Assembly: GCA_947460085.1 (NCBI GenBank)
Contig: CANHGA010000005.1
Coordinates: 1-20,050 of the forward strand
Reading direction: 5' to 3'
DNA: 20,050 nucleotides
Source of the DNA: Synechococcaceae cyanobacterium
Lineage (GTDB): Bacteria > Cyanobacteriota > Cyanobacteriia > PCC-6307 > Cyanobiaceae
This document shows positions 1 through 6,602 of the stretch, one piece after another. The translations under genes and the position numbers were made by a program. The notes beneath the pieces are model-generated. The model did not search any database, was not told the DNA's origin, and saw only the letters and a list, made by a program, of their open reading frames with translations. Positions within the stretch are counted from its first letter, which is position 1. The number at the start of each line of letters is the position of its first letter.

Positions 1-129
1 CACCAGGTCGCCGTTGTCGAGTTCCACATCGGCGAGGAAGCGTTTGTAACGCTTTACCAAGGTGCCCTCCACCAGGGGGCCGAGCTGGAGGATTTCGATG
101 GGTGCGCCCGCGCTTTTCTCGGTGGCCAT
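1..129 (-). CDS. sfsA: Sugar fermentation stimulation protein homolog SfsA (5' part only)
   Basis: Only the first 43 codons lie in the window. The gene reads leftward from an ATG at 129 and runs off the left edge. The visible peptide contains LVEGTLVKRYKRFLADVEL, which matches the conserved N-terminal OB-like region of SfsA (E. coli has LIQRYKRFLADV). SfsA proteins are small DNA-binding or nuclease-like proteins; the E. coli name comes from a maltose-fermentation phenotype, and the function in cyanobacteria is not established. The gene is divergent from murJ, with only 38 bp between the two start codons, so their promoters must overlap each other or the coding regions. The family call rests on one strong motif; the rest of the protein cannot be assessed. 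Confidence 0.85.
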   Translation of the reverse strand, partial: MATEKSAGAPIEILQLGPLVEGTLVKRYKRFLADVELDNGDLV

Positions 130-167
130 GGTTGGAGGGCTTGGGCAGGCCCGCCATACTGCCGGCC

Positions 168-1790
168 ATGAGTCGATCGCTGCGCCGGATTGCCTTGATC
201 GTGGCCGTGGCCACGGCCCTCAGCAAGGTGGCGGGCCTGGTGCGGCAACAGGTGATAGCGGCTGCCTTTGGCGTGGGTGCCGCCTATGACGCCTACAACT
301 ACGCCTATGTACTGCCGGGCTTTTTGTTGATCCTGCTGGGGGGGATTAACGGCCCCTTCCATAGCGCCATGGTGAGCGTGCTGGCCCGGCGACCCCGGGA
401 GGATGGGGCCCATGTGCTGGCGGCAATCAACACGATCGTGGGGGCGGGCCTGATTGGGGTCACCCTGGTGTTGCTGGTGGCGGCGGATCCCTTGATCACG
501 CTCGTGGGTCCAGGCCTCGATGCCGAACGCCATGCGATCGCCGTGCTTGAGCTGCGCTGGATGGCGCCGATGGCCCTCTTTGCCGGGTTGATCGGCCTGG
601 GCTTTGGCGCGCTGAATGCCGCCGATGTTTTTTGGTTGCCTTCGGTCAGCCCGTTGCTCTCCAGCGTCGCGGTGATTGGCGGCCTTGGCCTGCTCTGGTG
701 GCAGCTTGGCCCTGCCATTGCCCTTCCCCAGCAGGCCGTGCTCGGGGGCATTGTTTTGGCGGCCAGCACCACCTTGGGGGCGCTGTTGCAGTGGTTGATT
801 CAGCTGCCGGCCCTGGCCAAACAAGGGCTGAACAAATTCCAGCTGGTTTGGGATTGGAAGCACTCCGGGGTCCAGGAGGTGTTGCAGGTGATGGGGCCGG
901 CCACCCTCTCCTCCGGGATGCTGCAGATCAATGTTTTTACGGATCTGTTTTTTGCCTCAGGAATCCTTGGGGCGGCCGCTGGCCTGGGCTACGCCAACTT
1001 GCTGGTGCAGACCCCTTTGGGTTTGATCTCCAATGCCTTGCTGGTGCCGCTGTTGCCCGTGTTCGCCAGGCTGACGGCCCCCGCCGATCGCCCGGCCCTC
1101 ATTGACCGGATCCGCCAGGGCCTGATGCTCTCGAGCGCCAGCATGCTGCCCCTTGGCGCGCTGTTTGTGGCCCTGGCCGGGCCGATTGTGGCCCTGGTCT
1201 ATGAGCGCGGTGCCTTCGACAACCAGGCCGCCGTGATTGTGACCAGCTTGCTGATGGCCTACGGCTTTGGCATGCCGGTGTACCTGGGGCGCGATGTGTT
1301 GGTGCGGGTGTTTTATGCCCTTGGCGATGGCACCACGCCATTTCGGTGGTCGGTGGCAGGCATTGGCCTCAATGTGATCTTCGACTGGATGCTGGTGGGG
1401 GGGCCCACCCCCTGGGGCCAGCAGCTGCCTGCTTTGAATTTCGGTGCCCCTGGGCTGGTGCTGGCCACGGTGGGGGTGAATGCCATCACCTGCCTGGCAC
1501 TGCTTTTGGCCCTTCAATCCCGGTTGGGTGGTTTGCCCTTGCGGGTCTGGGCCCGAGATTCCCTGCTGCTTCTTGGTGCGGCTGCGGTGGCTGGCGGGGC
1601 GGCTTGGGTACTGGCTTCGTTTGTGGCTTGGCCCCAGGGGTTGGTGGGCCTTGGCCTGCAGCTTGGCCTCAGCGGCGCCATGGGTCTGGCCCTTTATGGA
1701 TGGATGGCCACGGCAGCAGGAGTCCCAGAAGCCCAGCAGCTGGCCAACCAGCTCATCTCCCAGTTGAAGCGCCGGTTACCGATGGCTTAG
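168..1790 (+). CDS. murJ: Lipid II flippase MurJ (MviN family), cyanobacterial type
   Basis: The predicted product is 540 aa, almost entirely hydrophobic helices, as expected for the roughly 14-TM MurJ/MviN flippase that moves lipid II across the inner membrane for peptidoglycan synthesis. The N-terminus carries the family signature ALSKVAGLVRQQVIAAAFG (residues 17-35), with R26 and D41 aligning to E. coli R24 and D39. The segment aligned to the E. coli R52 region reads LPGFLLILLGGINGP and lacks the arginine; N277-L278 replaces the D269-R270 pair (see findings). I chose the ATG at 168 rather than the upstream in-frame ATG at 102, because 102 would run into sfsA and add a non-conserved 22-residue tail. 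The stop overlaps by 4 nt the stop of the convergent 89-aa gene. Family assignment is firm; transport of lipid II is inferred from the family. Confidence 0.92.
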   Translation: MSRSLRRIALIVAVATALSKVAGLVRQQVIAAAFGVGAAYDAYNYAYVLPGFLLILLGGINGPFHSAMVSVLARRPREDGAHVLAAINTIVGAGLIGVTLVLLVAADPLITLVGPGLDAERHAIAVLELRWMAPMALFAGLIGLGFGALNAADVFWLPSVSPLLSSVAVIGGLGLLWWQLGPAIALPQQAVLGGIVLAASTTLGALLQWLIQLPALAKQGLNKFQLVWDWKHSGVQEVLQVMGPATLSSGMLQINVFTDLFFASGILGAAAGLGYANLLVQTPLGLISNALLVPLLPVFARLTAPADRPALIDRIRQGLMLSSASMLPLGALFVALAGPIVALVYERGAFDNQAAVIVTSLLMAYGFGMPVYLGRDVLVRVFYALGDGTTPFRWSVAGIGLNVIFDWMLVGGPTPWGQQLPALNFGAPGLVLATVGVNAITCLALLLALQSRLGGLPLRVWARDSLLLLGAAAVAGGAAWVLASFVAWPQGLVGLGLQLGLSGAMGLALYGWMATAAGVPEAQQLANQLISQLKRRLPMA

Positions 1791-2056
1791 TCGCTGAGTT
1801 TTACGCAGCGCTCTTCCCTGACATGGACAGGGATCTCGAGGTGGGAGCGACCCAGCATCTTGGGGCCCTCCACGGACAGGATGCGGGCTTCGATCCCGAA
1901 TTCTTTGAAGGCGGTTTCCATTTCCTGGATCAGCGCCTTTTCCACCTGGGCTTCGGCATCGACGACCTTGCCAATCAGACGACTCCCCAGGGGGCCAATC
2001 CTTTGGCGCATCACTTCGCGAGCATTGGTGACCTCGATGACCAGCACAGCCCGCAT
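1787..2056 (-). CDS. Conserved hypothetical protein, 89 aa
   Basis: I do not recognise a named family. The 89-aa protein starts MRAVLVIEVTNAREVMRQR, continues through a helical stretch around residues 36-52 (QVEKALIQEMETAFKEFG), then two likely beta strands (IEARILSVEG and HLEIPVHV). This gives a small, soluble, mixed alpha/beta pattern with no signal peptide, membrane segment or metal motif. It is the last gene of a minus-strand trio, 15 bp after the DUF3181 gene, and its TAA overlaps the murJ stop tail-to-tail. The tight spacing and the orderly hydrophobic/charged pattern support real coding. I have the impression that similar short proteins are conserved in picocyanobacteria, but I cannot verify that here. 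No function is assigned. Confidence 0.8.
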   Translation of the reverse strand: MRAVLVIEVTNAREVMRQRIGPLGSRLIGKVVDAEAQVEKALIQEMETAFKEFGIEARILSVEGPKMLGRSHLEIPVHVREERCVKLSD

Positions 2057-2071
2057 TCAGGTGGGGCAACC

Positions 2072-2362
2072 CTATCGGCAAAAGGGGTCGAGAACCTCTT
2101 CCAGATCACGAAGCTGGCCGGCCGGTATGAGGCGGGCCAAGGGCAGCCTGGTGGCGCTACCGCCAATCGGCACCTGAACGGCCTCCAGGGCCTGCCTGGC
2201 GGCAATGGAGGCCCCTTGGCTAAGGCGGGCCGAGCATTCAATGGCCAGGGCCTGGGCCAGGCCTGCGTCTTTGAGATACAGATGCCAGCCGGCCACCTGG
2301 AGATACAGGCGATCCCCAAGGGCTAGTTCCAAATCACGCAGGTCGCTGGCGCTGAGGGTCAT
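2072..2362 (-). CDS. DUF3181 family protein
   Basis: The product is 96 aa. Its N-terminal half (SDLRDLELALGDRLYLQVAGWHLYLKDAGL) resembles the DUF3181 family of small cyanobacterial proteins, in which a helix is followed by a D-x-A/V-x-WHLYL-x-D-A motif; here the motif lies around residues 20-33. The C-terminal part is Leu/Arg/Pro-rich and less conserved-looking. There is no signal peptide or TM helix, so it is probably soluble. The ATG at 2362 overlaps the TGA of the upstream two-TM gene in an ATGA arrangement, which implies translational coupling and fixes the start well. The function of the family is unknown to me. The alternative is simply a lineage-specific hypothetical protein. Confidence 0.72.
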   Translation of the reverse strand: MTLSASDLRDLELALGDRLYLQVAGWHLYLKDAGLAQALAIECSARLSQGASIAARQALEAVQVPIGGSATRLPLARLIPAGQLRDLEEVLDPFCR

Positions 2363-2607
2363 GGTTCAGGTTGTTCAAGCCTGGGCCGCATGCTGATCAC
2401 GACGCCGGCGTGGATCACCAGCATGGCTAGCCACGCCAGGGTTAGCCAGTTCAGGTGCGTCCAGGGGTGGCGCAGGTTTTGCACCACCCAGAGGCCGCTG
2501 TTGAAGGCGGCAAACAGGCCTGCGTGGAGGGTCAGATTGACGATTCGATCGAAATGCCGGTAGGTGGGGTCTTCGGGATTGGCAGGGCCGTACCAACGGA
2601 TCGGCAT
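2359..2607 (-). CDS. Small two-transmembrane protein
   Basis: The product is 82 aa from the ATG at 2607. It begins MPIRWYGPANPEDPTYRHFDR, followed by two hydrophobic segments at about residues 22-40 (VNLTLHAGLFAAFNSGLWVV) and 51-69 (LNWLTLAWLAMLVIHAGVVI), and ends with a short Pro/Glu-rich tail. It is therefore a likely helical-hairpin membrane protein of the cytoplasmic or thylakoid membrane. A longer reading from 2646 adds 13 residues that do not look conserved and approaches the tRNA promoter region, so I prefer 2607. It is the first gene of the minus-strand trio, and its stop is fused to the next start (ATGA). It resembles the short 2TM proteins annotated as hypothetical in picocyanobacteria. 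No function can be assigned. Confidence 0.75.
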   Translation of the reverse strand: MPIRWYGPANPEDPTYRHFDRIVNLTLHAGLFAAFNSGLWVVQNLRHPWTHLNWLTLAWLAMLVIHAGVVISMRPRLEQPEP

Positions 2608-2626
2608 GGTGAAGGGGGTGAAGGGT

Positions 2627-2657
2627 TTGACGGATGGGCACCCCATGCGGTGAGAAT
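2627..2657 (+). promoter_or_regulatory. Putative sigma-70-type promoter of tRNA-Arg
   Basis: A -35-like TTGACG (2627-2632) and a -10-like GAGAAT (2652-2657) are separated by 19 bp. They would place transcription start near 2664, three bases before the mature tRNA 5' end. The position is as expected, but the spacer is longer than optimal and the -10 matches only 4 of 6 consensus bases. Confidence 0.4.
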
Positions 2658-2666
2658 GGGACCCAT

Positions 2667-2740
2667 GCGCTTGTAGCTCAGCGGATTAGAGCATCTGACT
2701 ACGGATCAGAGGGTCGGGAGTTCGAATCTCTCCAGGCGCG
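2667..2740 (+). tRNA. tRNA-Arg (anticodon ACG)
   Basis: This 74-nt cloverleaf can be folded by hand. The acceptor stem pairs GCGCTTG (2667-2673) with CAGGCGC (2733-2739) with one G-T pair, and 2740 (G) is the discriminator. The anticodon stem is TCTGA/TCAGA around the loop CTACGGA, which gives anticodon ACG at 2701-2703. The T arm is GGGAG/CTCTC around TTCGAAT, and the D arm includes AGCTCAGCGGATTAGAGC. No CCA is encoded; it must be added post-transcriptionally. ACG reads CGN arginine codons after deamination of A34 to inosine by TadA (established for bacteria). The gene stands alone between the divergent 2TM operon and glyA and is followed by a hairpin terminator. Confidence 0.97.
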
Positions 2741-2755
2741 CTTCTTCATTCAACT

Positions 2756-2802
2756 CCTCCCCTTTCCTTTGGGGAGGCACCGCCCTCGGGCGGTTTTTTT
2801 TT
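2756..2802 (+). terminator. Rho-independent terminator after tRNA-Arg (tandem hairpins)
   Basis: Two hairpins lie back to back. The first is CCTCCCC (2756-2762)/GGGGAGG (2771-2777) with an 8-nt loop. The second is ACCGCC (2779-2784)/GGCGGT (2789-2794) with a CTCG loop, followed directly by an uninterrupted run of nine T (2794-2802). The second hairpin is a textbook intrinsic terminator; it separates the tRNA transcript from glyA. Confidence 0.9.
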
Positions 2803-2891
2803 GTGCTCACGAAGGCGTGCAGGCCGGGCGTCTTTTCTTACCATCGGGGCAATCTCATTGGCGATCAATGCCTGAATTTGGTGGCGCAGCC

Positions 2892-4157
2892 ATGAACCAG
2901 TCCTTGGCAGCGGCTGATCCCGCCATTTGTGGCCTGATCCAGAAGGAGTTGGAGCGGCAGCAGGGCCACCTGGAGCTGATTGCAAGCGAGAACTTCGCGT
3001 CGCGGGCGGTGATGGAGGCCCAAGGCTCGGTCCTCACCAACAAGTACGCCGAAGGTTTGCCCGGCAAGCGCTACTACGGCGGTTGTGAGCACGTGGATGC
3101 GGTTGAGGCCCTGGCGATTGAGCGGGCCAAGGAGTTGTTTGGCGCGGCCTGGGCGAATGTGCAGCCCCACAGCGGTGCCCAGGCCAATTTCGCGGTCTTC
3201 CTGGCCTTGCTGAAGCCAGGCGACACCATCCTTGGCATGGATCTCTCCCATGGGGGGCACCTCACCCATGGTTCCCCGGTCAATGTGTCGGGCAAGTGGT
3301 TCAAGGCCGTCCATTACGGCGTCGATCCAGACACCCAGCAGCTCAATTTCGACACCATTCGCCAGCTGGCCCTAGAGCACAAGCCGAAGCTGATCATTTG
3401 TGGCTACTCGGCTTACCCGCGCAGCATCGACTTCGCCGCCTTCCGCACCATTGCCGATGAGGTCGGGGCCTATCTGTTGGCCGATATGGCCCATATCGCT
3501 GGATTGGTGGCGGCTGGGGTCCATGCCAGCCCTGTGCCCCACTGCGATGTCGTGACCACCACCACCCACAAGACCCTGCGGGGACCGCGTGGTGGCCTGA
3601 TCCTGTGTCGCGATGCCGACTTCGGCAAGCAGTTCGATAAGGCCGTCTTCCCCGGCACCCAGGGAGGCCCCCTGGAACATGTAATCGCGGCCAAAGCGGT
3701 TGCCTTTGGCGAAGCGCTGCAACCGAGCTTCCAGGCCTATAGCCAGCAGGTGGTGGCCAATGCCCAGGCCCTGGCAGCCCGCATTCAGGAGCGGGGCATT
3801 GCCGTGGTGAGCGGGGGCACCGACAACCACATCGTGTTGCTGGATCTGCGCTCCATTGGCATGACCGGCAAGTTGGCGGATCAGCTGGTCAGTGAGGTCC
3901 ACATCACGGCCAACAAAAACACCGTGCCCTTTGATCCCGAGTCGCCCTTTGTGACCAGCGGCCTGCGCCTGGGCACGGCGGCCCTGACAACCCGGGGCTT
4001 CGATGCGGCGGCCTTCGAGGAGGTGGCCGATGTGATTGCGGACCGACTCCTGCAGCCCGTTGATGCCGCTGGGGCCCAGCGCTGCCGGGATCGGGTCGCG
4101 GCCCTCTGCGAGCGCTTCCCGCTCTACGCCAACCAGCCGGCCCTGCAGCCAGCCTGA
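2892..4157 (+). CDS. glyA: Serine hydroxymethyltransferase
   Basis: The 421-aa product is full length for GlyA, the PLP enzyme that interconverts serine and glycine with tetrahydrofolate, supplying one-carbon units (in phototrophs it also handles photorespiratory glycine). Visible signatures are HLELIASENF near the N-terminus, TNKYAEGLPGKRYYGGCEHVD, ADMAHIAGLVAAGVH, and the PLP-lysine motif THKTLRGPRGG with the Schiff-base lysine at K227 (E. coli K229). The C-terminal SPFVTSGLRLGTAALTTRGF is also typical. I prefer the ATG at 2892 (MNQSLAAADPAICGLI); an in-frame ATG at 2868 would add eight residues and is the main alternative. The leader 2803-2891 contains a weak -10-like TACCAT at 2839-2844 but no recognisable riboswitch. 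The downstream transferase starts 6 bp after the stop, suggesting co-transcription. Confidence 0.97.
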   Translation: MNQSLAAADPAICGLIQKELERQQGHLELIASENFASRAVMEAQGSVLTNKYAEGLPGKRYYGGCEHVDAVEALAIERAKELFGAAWANVQPHSGAQANFAVFLALLKPGDTILGMDLSHGGHLTHGSPVNVSGKWFKAVHYGVDPDTQQLNFDTIRQLALEHKPKLIICGYSAYPRSIDFAAFRTIADEVGAYLLADMAHIAGLVAAGVHASPVPHCDVVTTTTHKTLRGPRGGLILCRDADFGKQFDKAVFPGTQGGPLEHVIAAKAVAFGEALQPSFQAYSQQVVANAQALAARIQERGIAVVSGGTDNHIVLLDLRSIGMTGKLADQLVSEVHITANKNTVPFDPESPFVTSGLRLGTAALTTRGFDAAAFEEVADVIADRLLQPVDAAGAQRCRDRVAALCERFPLYANQPALQPA

Positions 4158-4163
4158 TCCCCC

Positions 4164-5276
4164 GTGACTCTCGCCCACAGTCCCAATGCCGCTGCCCTAC
4201 TCGCGTTTTCCGTAGCGGCAGCGATGACAGCCTTGCTGGTGCCTGGGGTACGCAAGCTTGGGCTGCACTGGGGTTTGATTGATGCCCCCGATGCCCGTAA
4301 ACAACACACCACCCCCATGGTGCGGCTTGGGGGCGTGGGGATTGTGTTGGCCTTCAGCCTGTCGTTGGGCCTGGTCTGGAGTCTGGGCGGCTTTGCCCAG
4401 CTGCCCACCACCAACGACCAATTGATTTGGACGACCTTGGCCGGGGCCCTGTGTTTCTTCTTCATTGGCTTGGCTGACGACCTCTTCGCCTTGCCTCCGC
4501 TGCCGCGCTTGGCGGGCCAGCTGGTGGTCTCAGCGGTGGTTTGGGGCGAGGGCGTCCGCATTGGCAGCATCGAGTTGCCCCTGGGTTTCATGGGCCATCC
4601 CAATGCCCTGTTGATGCTGCCGGCTTGGTTGAGCCTGCTGGCCACGGTGGTGTGGCTGGTGGGGATCACCAATGCGATCAACTGGCTGGATGGGCTGGAT
4701 GGTTTGGCCGCTGGGGTGAGTGGCATTGCCGCCGTGGGGCTGGTTTCCGTGAGCTACAGCCTTCACCAGCCCGCTGCTGGCCTGTTGGCCGCGGCGCTGG
4801 CCGGATCGTGCCTTGGCTTCTTGCGCCACAACTTCAATCCCGCCAAGATTTTCATGGGGGATGGGGGCTCCTACTTCTTGGGCTTTGCCCTGGCCGCCGT
4901 CAGCATCGTTGGCCCCGCCAAGGGCCTCACCAGCGTGAGTTTGCTGCTGCCGCTCTTGATCTTGGCCTTGCCCCTGGCCGACATGTCGGCCGTGATCATG
5001 GGCCGCCTCAGTGCAGGCCATTCCCCCTTCTATCCCGACCGTCGTCACCTGCACCACCGGTTGTTGCGCTCCGGGCTGAGTCACCGGCGCACCGTGCTGC
5101 TCATTTATGCCTTCACCCAATGGCTGGCCGCCCTGGCCTTGGTCGTGGTCAATGCCGAGATGCGTTTTCTTTGGCTGGCTTTGGCCACAGCGCTCTTGAT
5201 CTGGGTGCTGGTGCGCTCCCGCCGCCAGCTGCACAAGCTCGACAAGGCCAAACGCATGGGAGCGCAACGCCCTTGA
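4164..5276 (+). CDS. WecA/TagO-like undecaprenyl-phosphate glycosyl-1-phosphate transferase
   Basis: The 370-aa polytopic membrane protein belongs to the MraY/WecA/TagO (PNPT) superfamily. These enzymes transfer a sugar-1-phosphate from a UDP-sugar to undecaprenyl phosphate on the cytoplasmic face, the first step in O-antigen, exopolysaccharide or wall-glycan assembly. Superfamily motifs are present in order: DAPDARKQHTTPMVRLGG at about residues 40-57, the Mg-binding DD (D105-D106), NWLDGLDG (173-180), FMGDGGSYFLGF, and RRHLHHRLL with H295/H297/H298. The HLHHRLL loop fits WecA-type GlcNAc-1-P transferases better than MraY, but the sugar donor cannot be settled from sequence. The start is GTG at 4164, 6 bp after glyA. 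The 3' end contains a 15-bp tandem duplication that includes the stop codon. Confidence 0.88.
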   Translation: MTLAHSPNAAALLAFSVAAAMTALLVPGVRKLGLHWGLIDAPDARKQHTTPMVRLGGVGIVLAFSLSLGLVWSLGGFAQLPTTNDQLIWTTLAGALCFFFIGLADDLFALPPLPRLAGQLVVSAVVWGEGVRIGSIELPLGFMGHPNALLMLPAWLSLLATVVWLVGITNAINWLDGLDGLAAGVSGIAAVGLVSVSYSLHQPAAGLLAAALAGSCLGFLRHNFNPAKIFMGDGGSYFLGFALAAVSIVGPAKGLTSVSLLLPLLILALPLADMSAVIMGRLSAGHSPFYPDRRHLHHRLLRSGLSHRRTVLLIYAFTQWLAALALVVVNAEMRFLWLALATALLIWVLVRSRRQLHKLDKAKRMGAQRP

Positions 5277-5289
5277 GCGCAACGCCCTT
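5260..5289 (+). repeat. 15-bp direct tandem duplication across a stop codon
   Basis: The unit GAGCGCAACGCCCTT occurs at 5260-5274 and again at 5275-5289, followed by a partial third copy (GAGCG, 5290-5294). The junction creates the TGA stop (5274-5276) of the WecA-like gene; the second copy fills much of the 28-bp spacer before cinA. Confidence 0.95.
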
Positions 5290-5304
5290 GAGCGAAACCA
5301 GCCT

Positions 5305-6552
5305 GTGAGCGCAGAAATCCTCTGCATTGGCACCGAGCTCCTCCTCGGCAACATCACCAACGGCAATGCCCGTTGGCTGGCCGAAGAGCTTGCCGGCTTG
5401 GGCATTCCCCACCACCGCCAGGAGGTGGTGGGCGACAACCGTGGGCGGGTGATGGCGGCTGTGCGCGAAGCCTCCAGCCGTTGCCGGCTGTTAATCACCA
5501 CCGGTGGCCTGGGCCCCACCCCCGACGACCTCACCACCGAAGCGATCGCAGCGGCTTTTGATACGCCCTTGGTGGAGCATGGGGCGATCTGGGCCGATAT
5601 CCAGGCCAAGCTCAGCGGCCGGGGCCGGCCTTGCGCCCCCAGCAATCGCAAGCAGGCCCTCTTGCCCCAAGGGGCAGAGGTGTTGCCCAATGCCACCGGG
5701 ACGGCCCCAGGGATGATCTGGAGCCCTTGCCCGGGGTTCACGGTGCTCACCTTCCCTGGGGTGCCCAGTGAAATGCGGGCCATGTGGCAGGCAACTGCCG
5801 ATCCCTGGCTGCGGCAGAACGGGCTCGCTGAGGGGCTGTTCGCCAGCCGCATGCTGAGGTTTTGGGGCGTGGGTGAATCCGCCTTGGCCGAGCAGGTGGC
5901 CGATTTGCTGGCCTCAGAGAACCCAACCGTGGCGCCCTACGCCGGGGCCGGTGAGGTCAAGCTGCGCATCACCGCCAGGGCCACCAACCTCCCGGCTGCG
6001 GAGGCCTTGCTGCAGCCCGTGGAGCAGGAGCTGCGCCAGCGCACCCGGGACGCTTGCTTTGGCTCGGATGCCGATTCCCTGGCGTCGGTGGTGCTAGCCC
6101 TCCTGCGCCAGCGGGGCCAGACCCTGGCCGTGGCCGAGAGCTGCACCGGCGGTGGGATTGGGGCCGCCCTGGCGGCGGTGCCTGGGGCATCGGATGGGTT
6201 CCTCGGGGGGGTGATCGCCTATTCCAACGCTGTCAAGCAGACTGTTTTGGGGGTTCCCGCCGAGCTTCTGGAGCGCCATGGGGCCGTGAGTGATGCGGTG
6301 GCCCTTGCCATGGCCCAGGGCGCCCGCCAGCTGACCGGAGCCACCTGGGCGATTGCGGTGACGGGGGTCGCCGGTCCAGGAGGGGGCACCGCTGAGAAAC
6401 CTGTGGGGCTGGTCCATATCGCCATCGCTGGCCCCGGGGGCAGCGACTCCGAGGGAGTTCGGTTTGGGGCTTTGCGGGGCCGCGATTGGATTCAAACGCT
6501 CACCGCCGGTGAGGCCCTCAATCGCTTGCGCCTTCAGCTGCTGGCTGCGTAA
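5305..6552 (+). CDS. cinA: CinA family protein (MoaB-like domain plus PncC-type nicotinamide-nucleotide amidase)
   Basis: The 415-aa product has the full two-domain CinA layout. The N-terminal MoaB/MogA-like domain (about residues 1-170) opens with AEILCIGTELLLGN and carries ITTGGLGPTPDDLTTEAIA; in characterised homologues this domain has ADP-ribose pyrophosphatase activity. The C-terminal PncC domain (about 255-415) carries the catalytic-type VAESCTGGGIG with S279, then VIAYSNAVKQTVLGV and IAVTGVAGPGGG, and deamidates NMN in the pyridine-nucleotide salvage cycle of other bacteria. The start is GTG at 5305, directly giving MSAEILCIGTE with no upstream alternative of quality. It lies 28 bp after the WecA-like gene and 50 bp before leuC, so a plus-strand operon is plausible. 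The old name 'competence-damage inducible' says little about the role here. Confidence 0.95.
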   Translation: MSAEILCIGTELLLGNITNGNARWLAEELAGLGIPHHRQEVVGDNRGRVMAAVREASSRCRLLITTGGLGPTPDDLTTEAIAAAFDTPLVEHGAIWADIQAKLSGRGRPCAPSNRKQALLPQGAEVLPNATGTAPGMIWSPCPGFTVLTFPGVPSEMRAMWQATADPWLRQNGLAEGLFASRMLRFWGVGESALAEQVADLLASENPTVAPYAGAGEVKLRITARATNLPAAEALLQPVEQELRQRTRDACFGSDADSLASVVLALLRQRGQTLAVAESCTGGGIGAALAAVPGASDGFLGGVIAYSNAVKQTVLGVPAELLERHGAVSDAVALAMAQGARQLTGATWAIAVTGVAGPGGGTAEKPVGLVHIAIAGPGGSDSEGVRFGALRGRDWIQTLTAGEALNRLRLQLLAA

Positions 6553-6602
6553 CGCCTACGGACTTGGTTTTAGGGTGATCCATTCCATTGGCTGCACTGC
6601 CC

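Noticed and set aside
102..167. Upstream ATG that lengthens murJ by 22 residues
   Set aside because: It overlaps the divergent sfsA coding region and adds sequence with no family resemblance; the ATG at 168 gives the normal MurJ N-terminus.
534..541. HIP1 octamers GCGATCGC (also 5542-5549 and 18500-18507)
   Set aside because: Three copies fit a cyanobacterium but are only modestly above chance for this GC content and mark no structure; not annotated as features.
1346..2326. A 326-codon plus-strand frame spanning the murJ 3' end and the small operon
   Set aside because: It crosses a real stop, covers genes on both strands and has shadow-frame composition.
2803..2891. Glycine riboswitch or other leader element before glyA
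   Set aside because: I could not find a conserved aptamer fold or an expression-platform hairpin in these 89 bases.
4530..5852. A 440-codon open frame on the minus strand
   Set aside because: It lies opposite the well-supported WecA-like and cinA genes, is rich in Gln/His/Gly/Pro as expected for a GC-rich shadow frame, and shows no domain.
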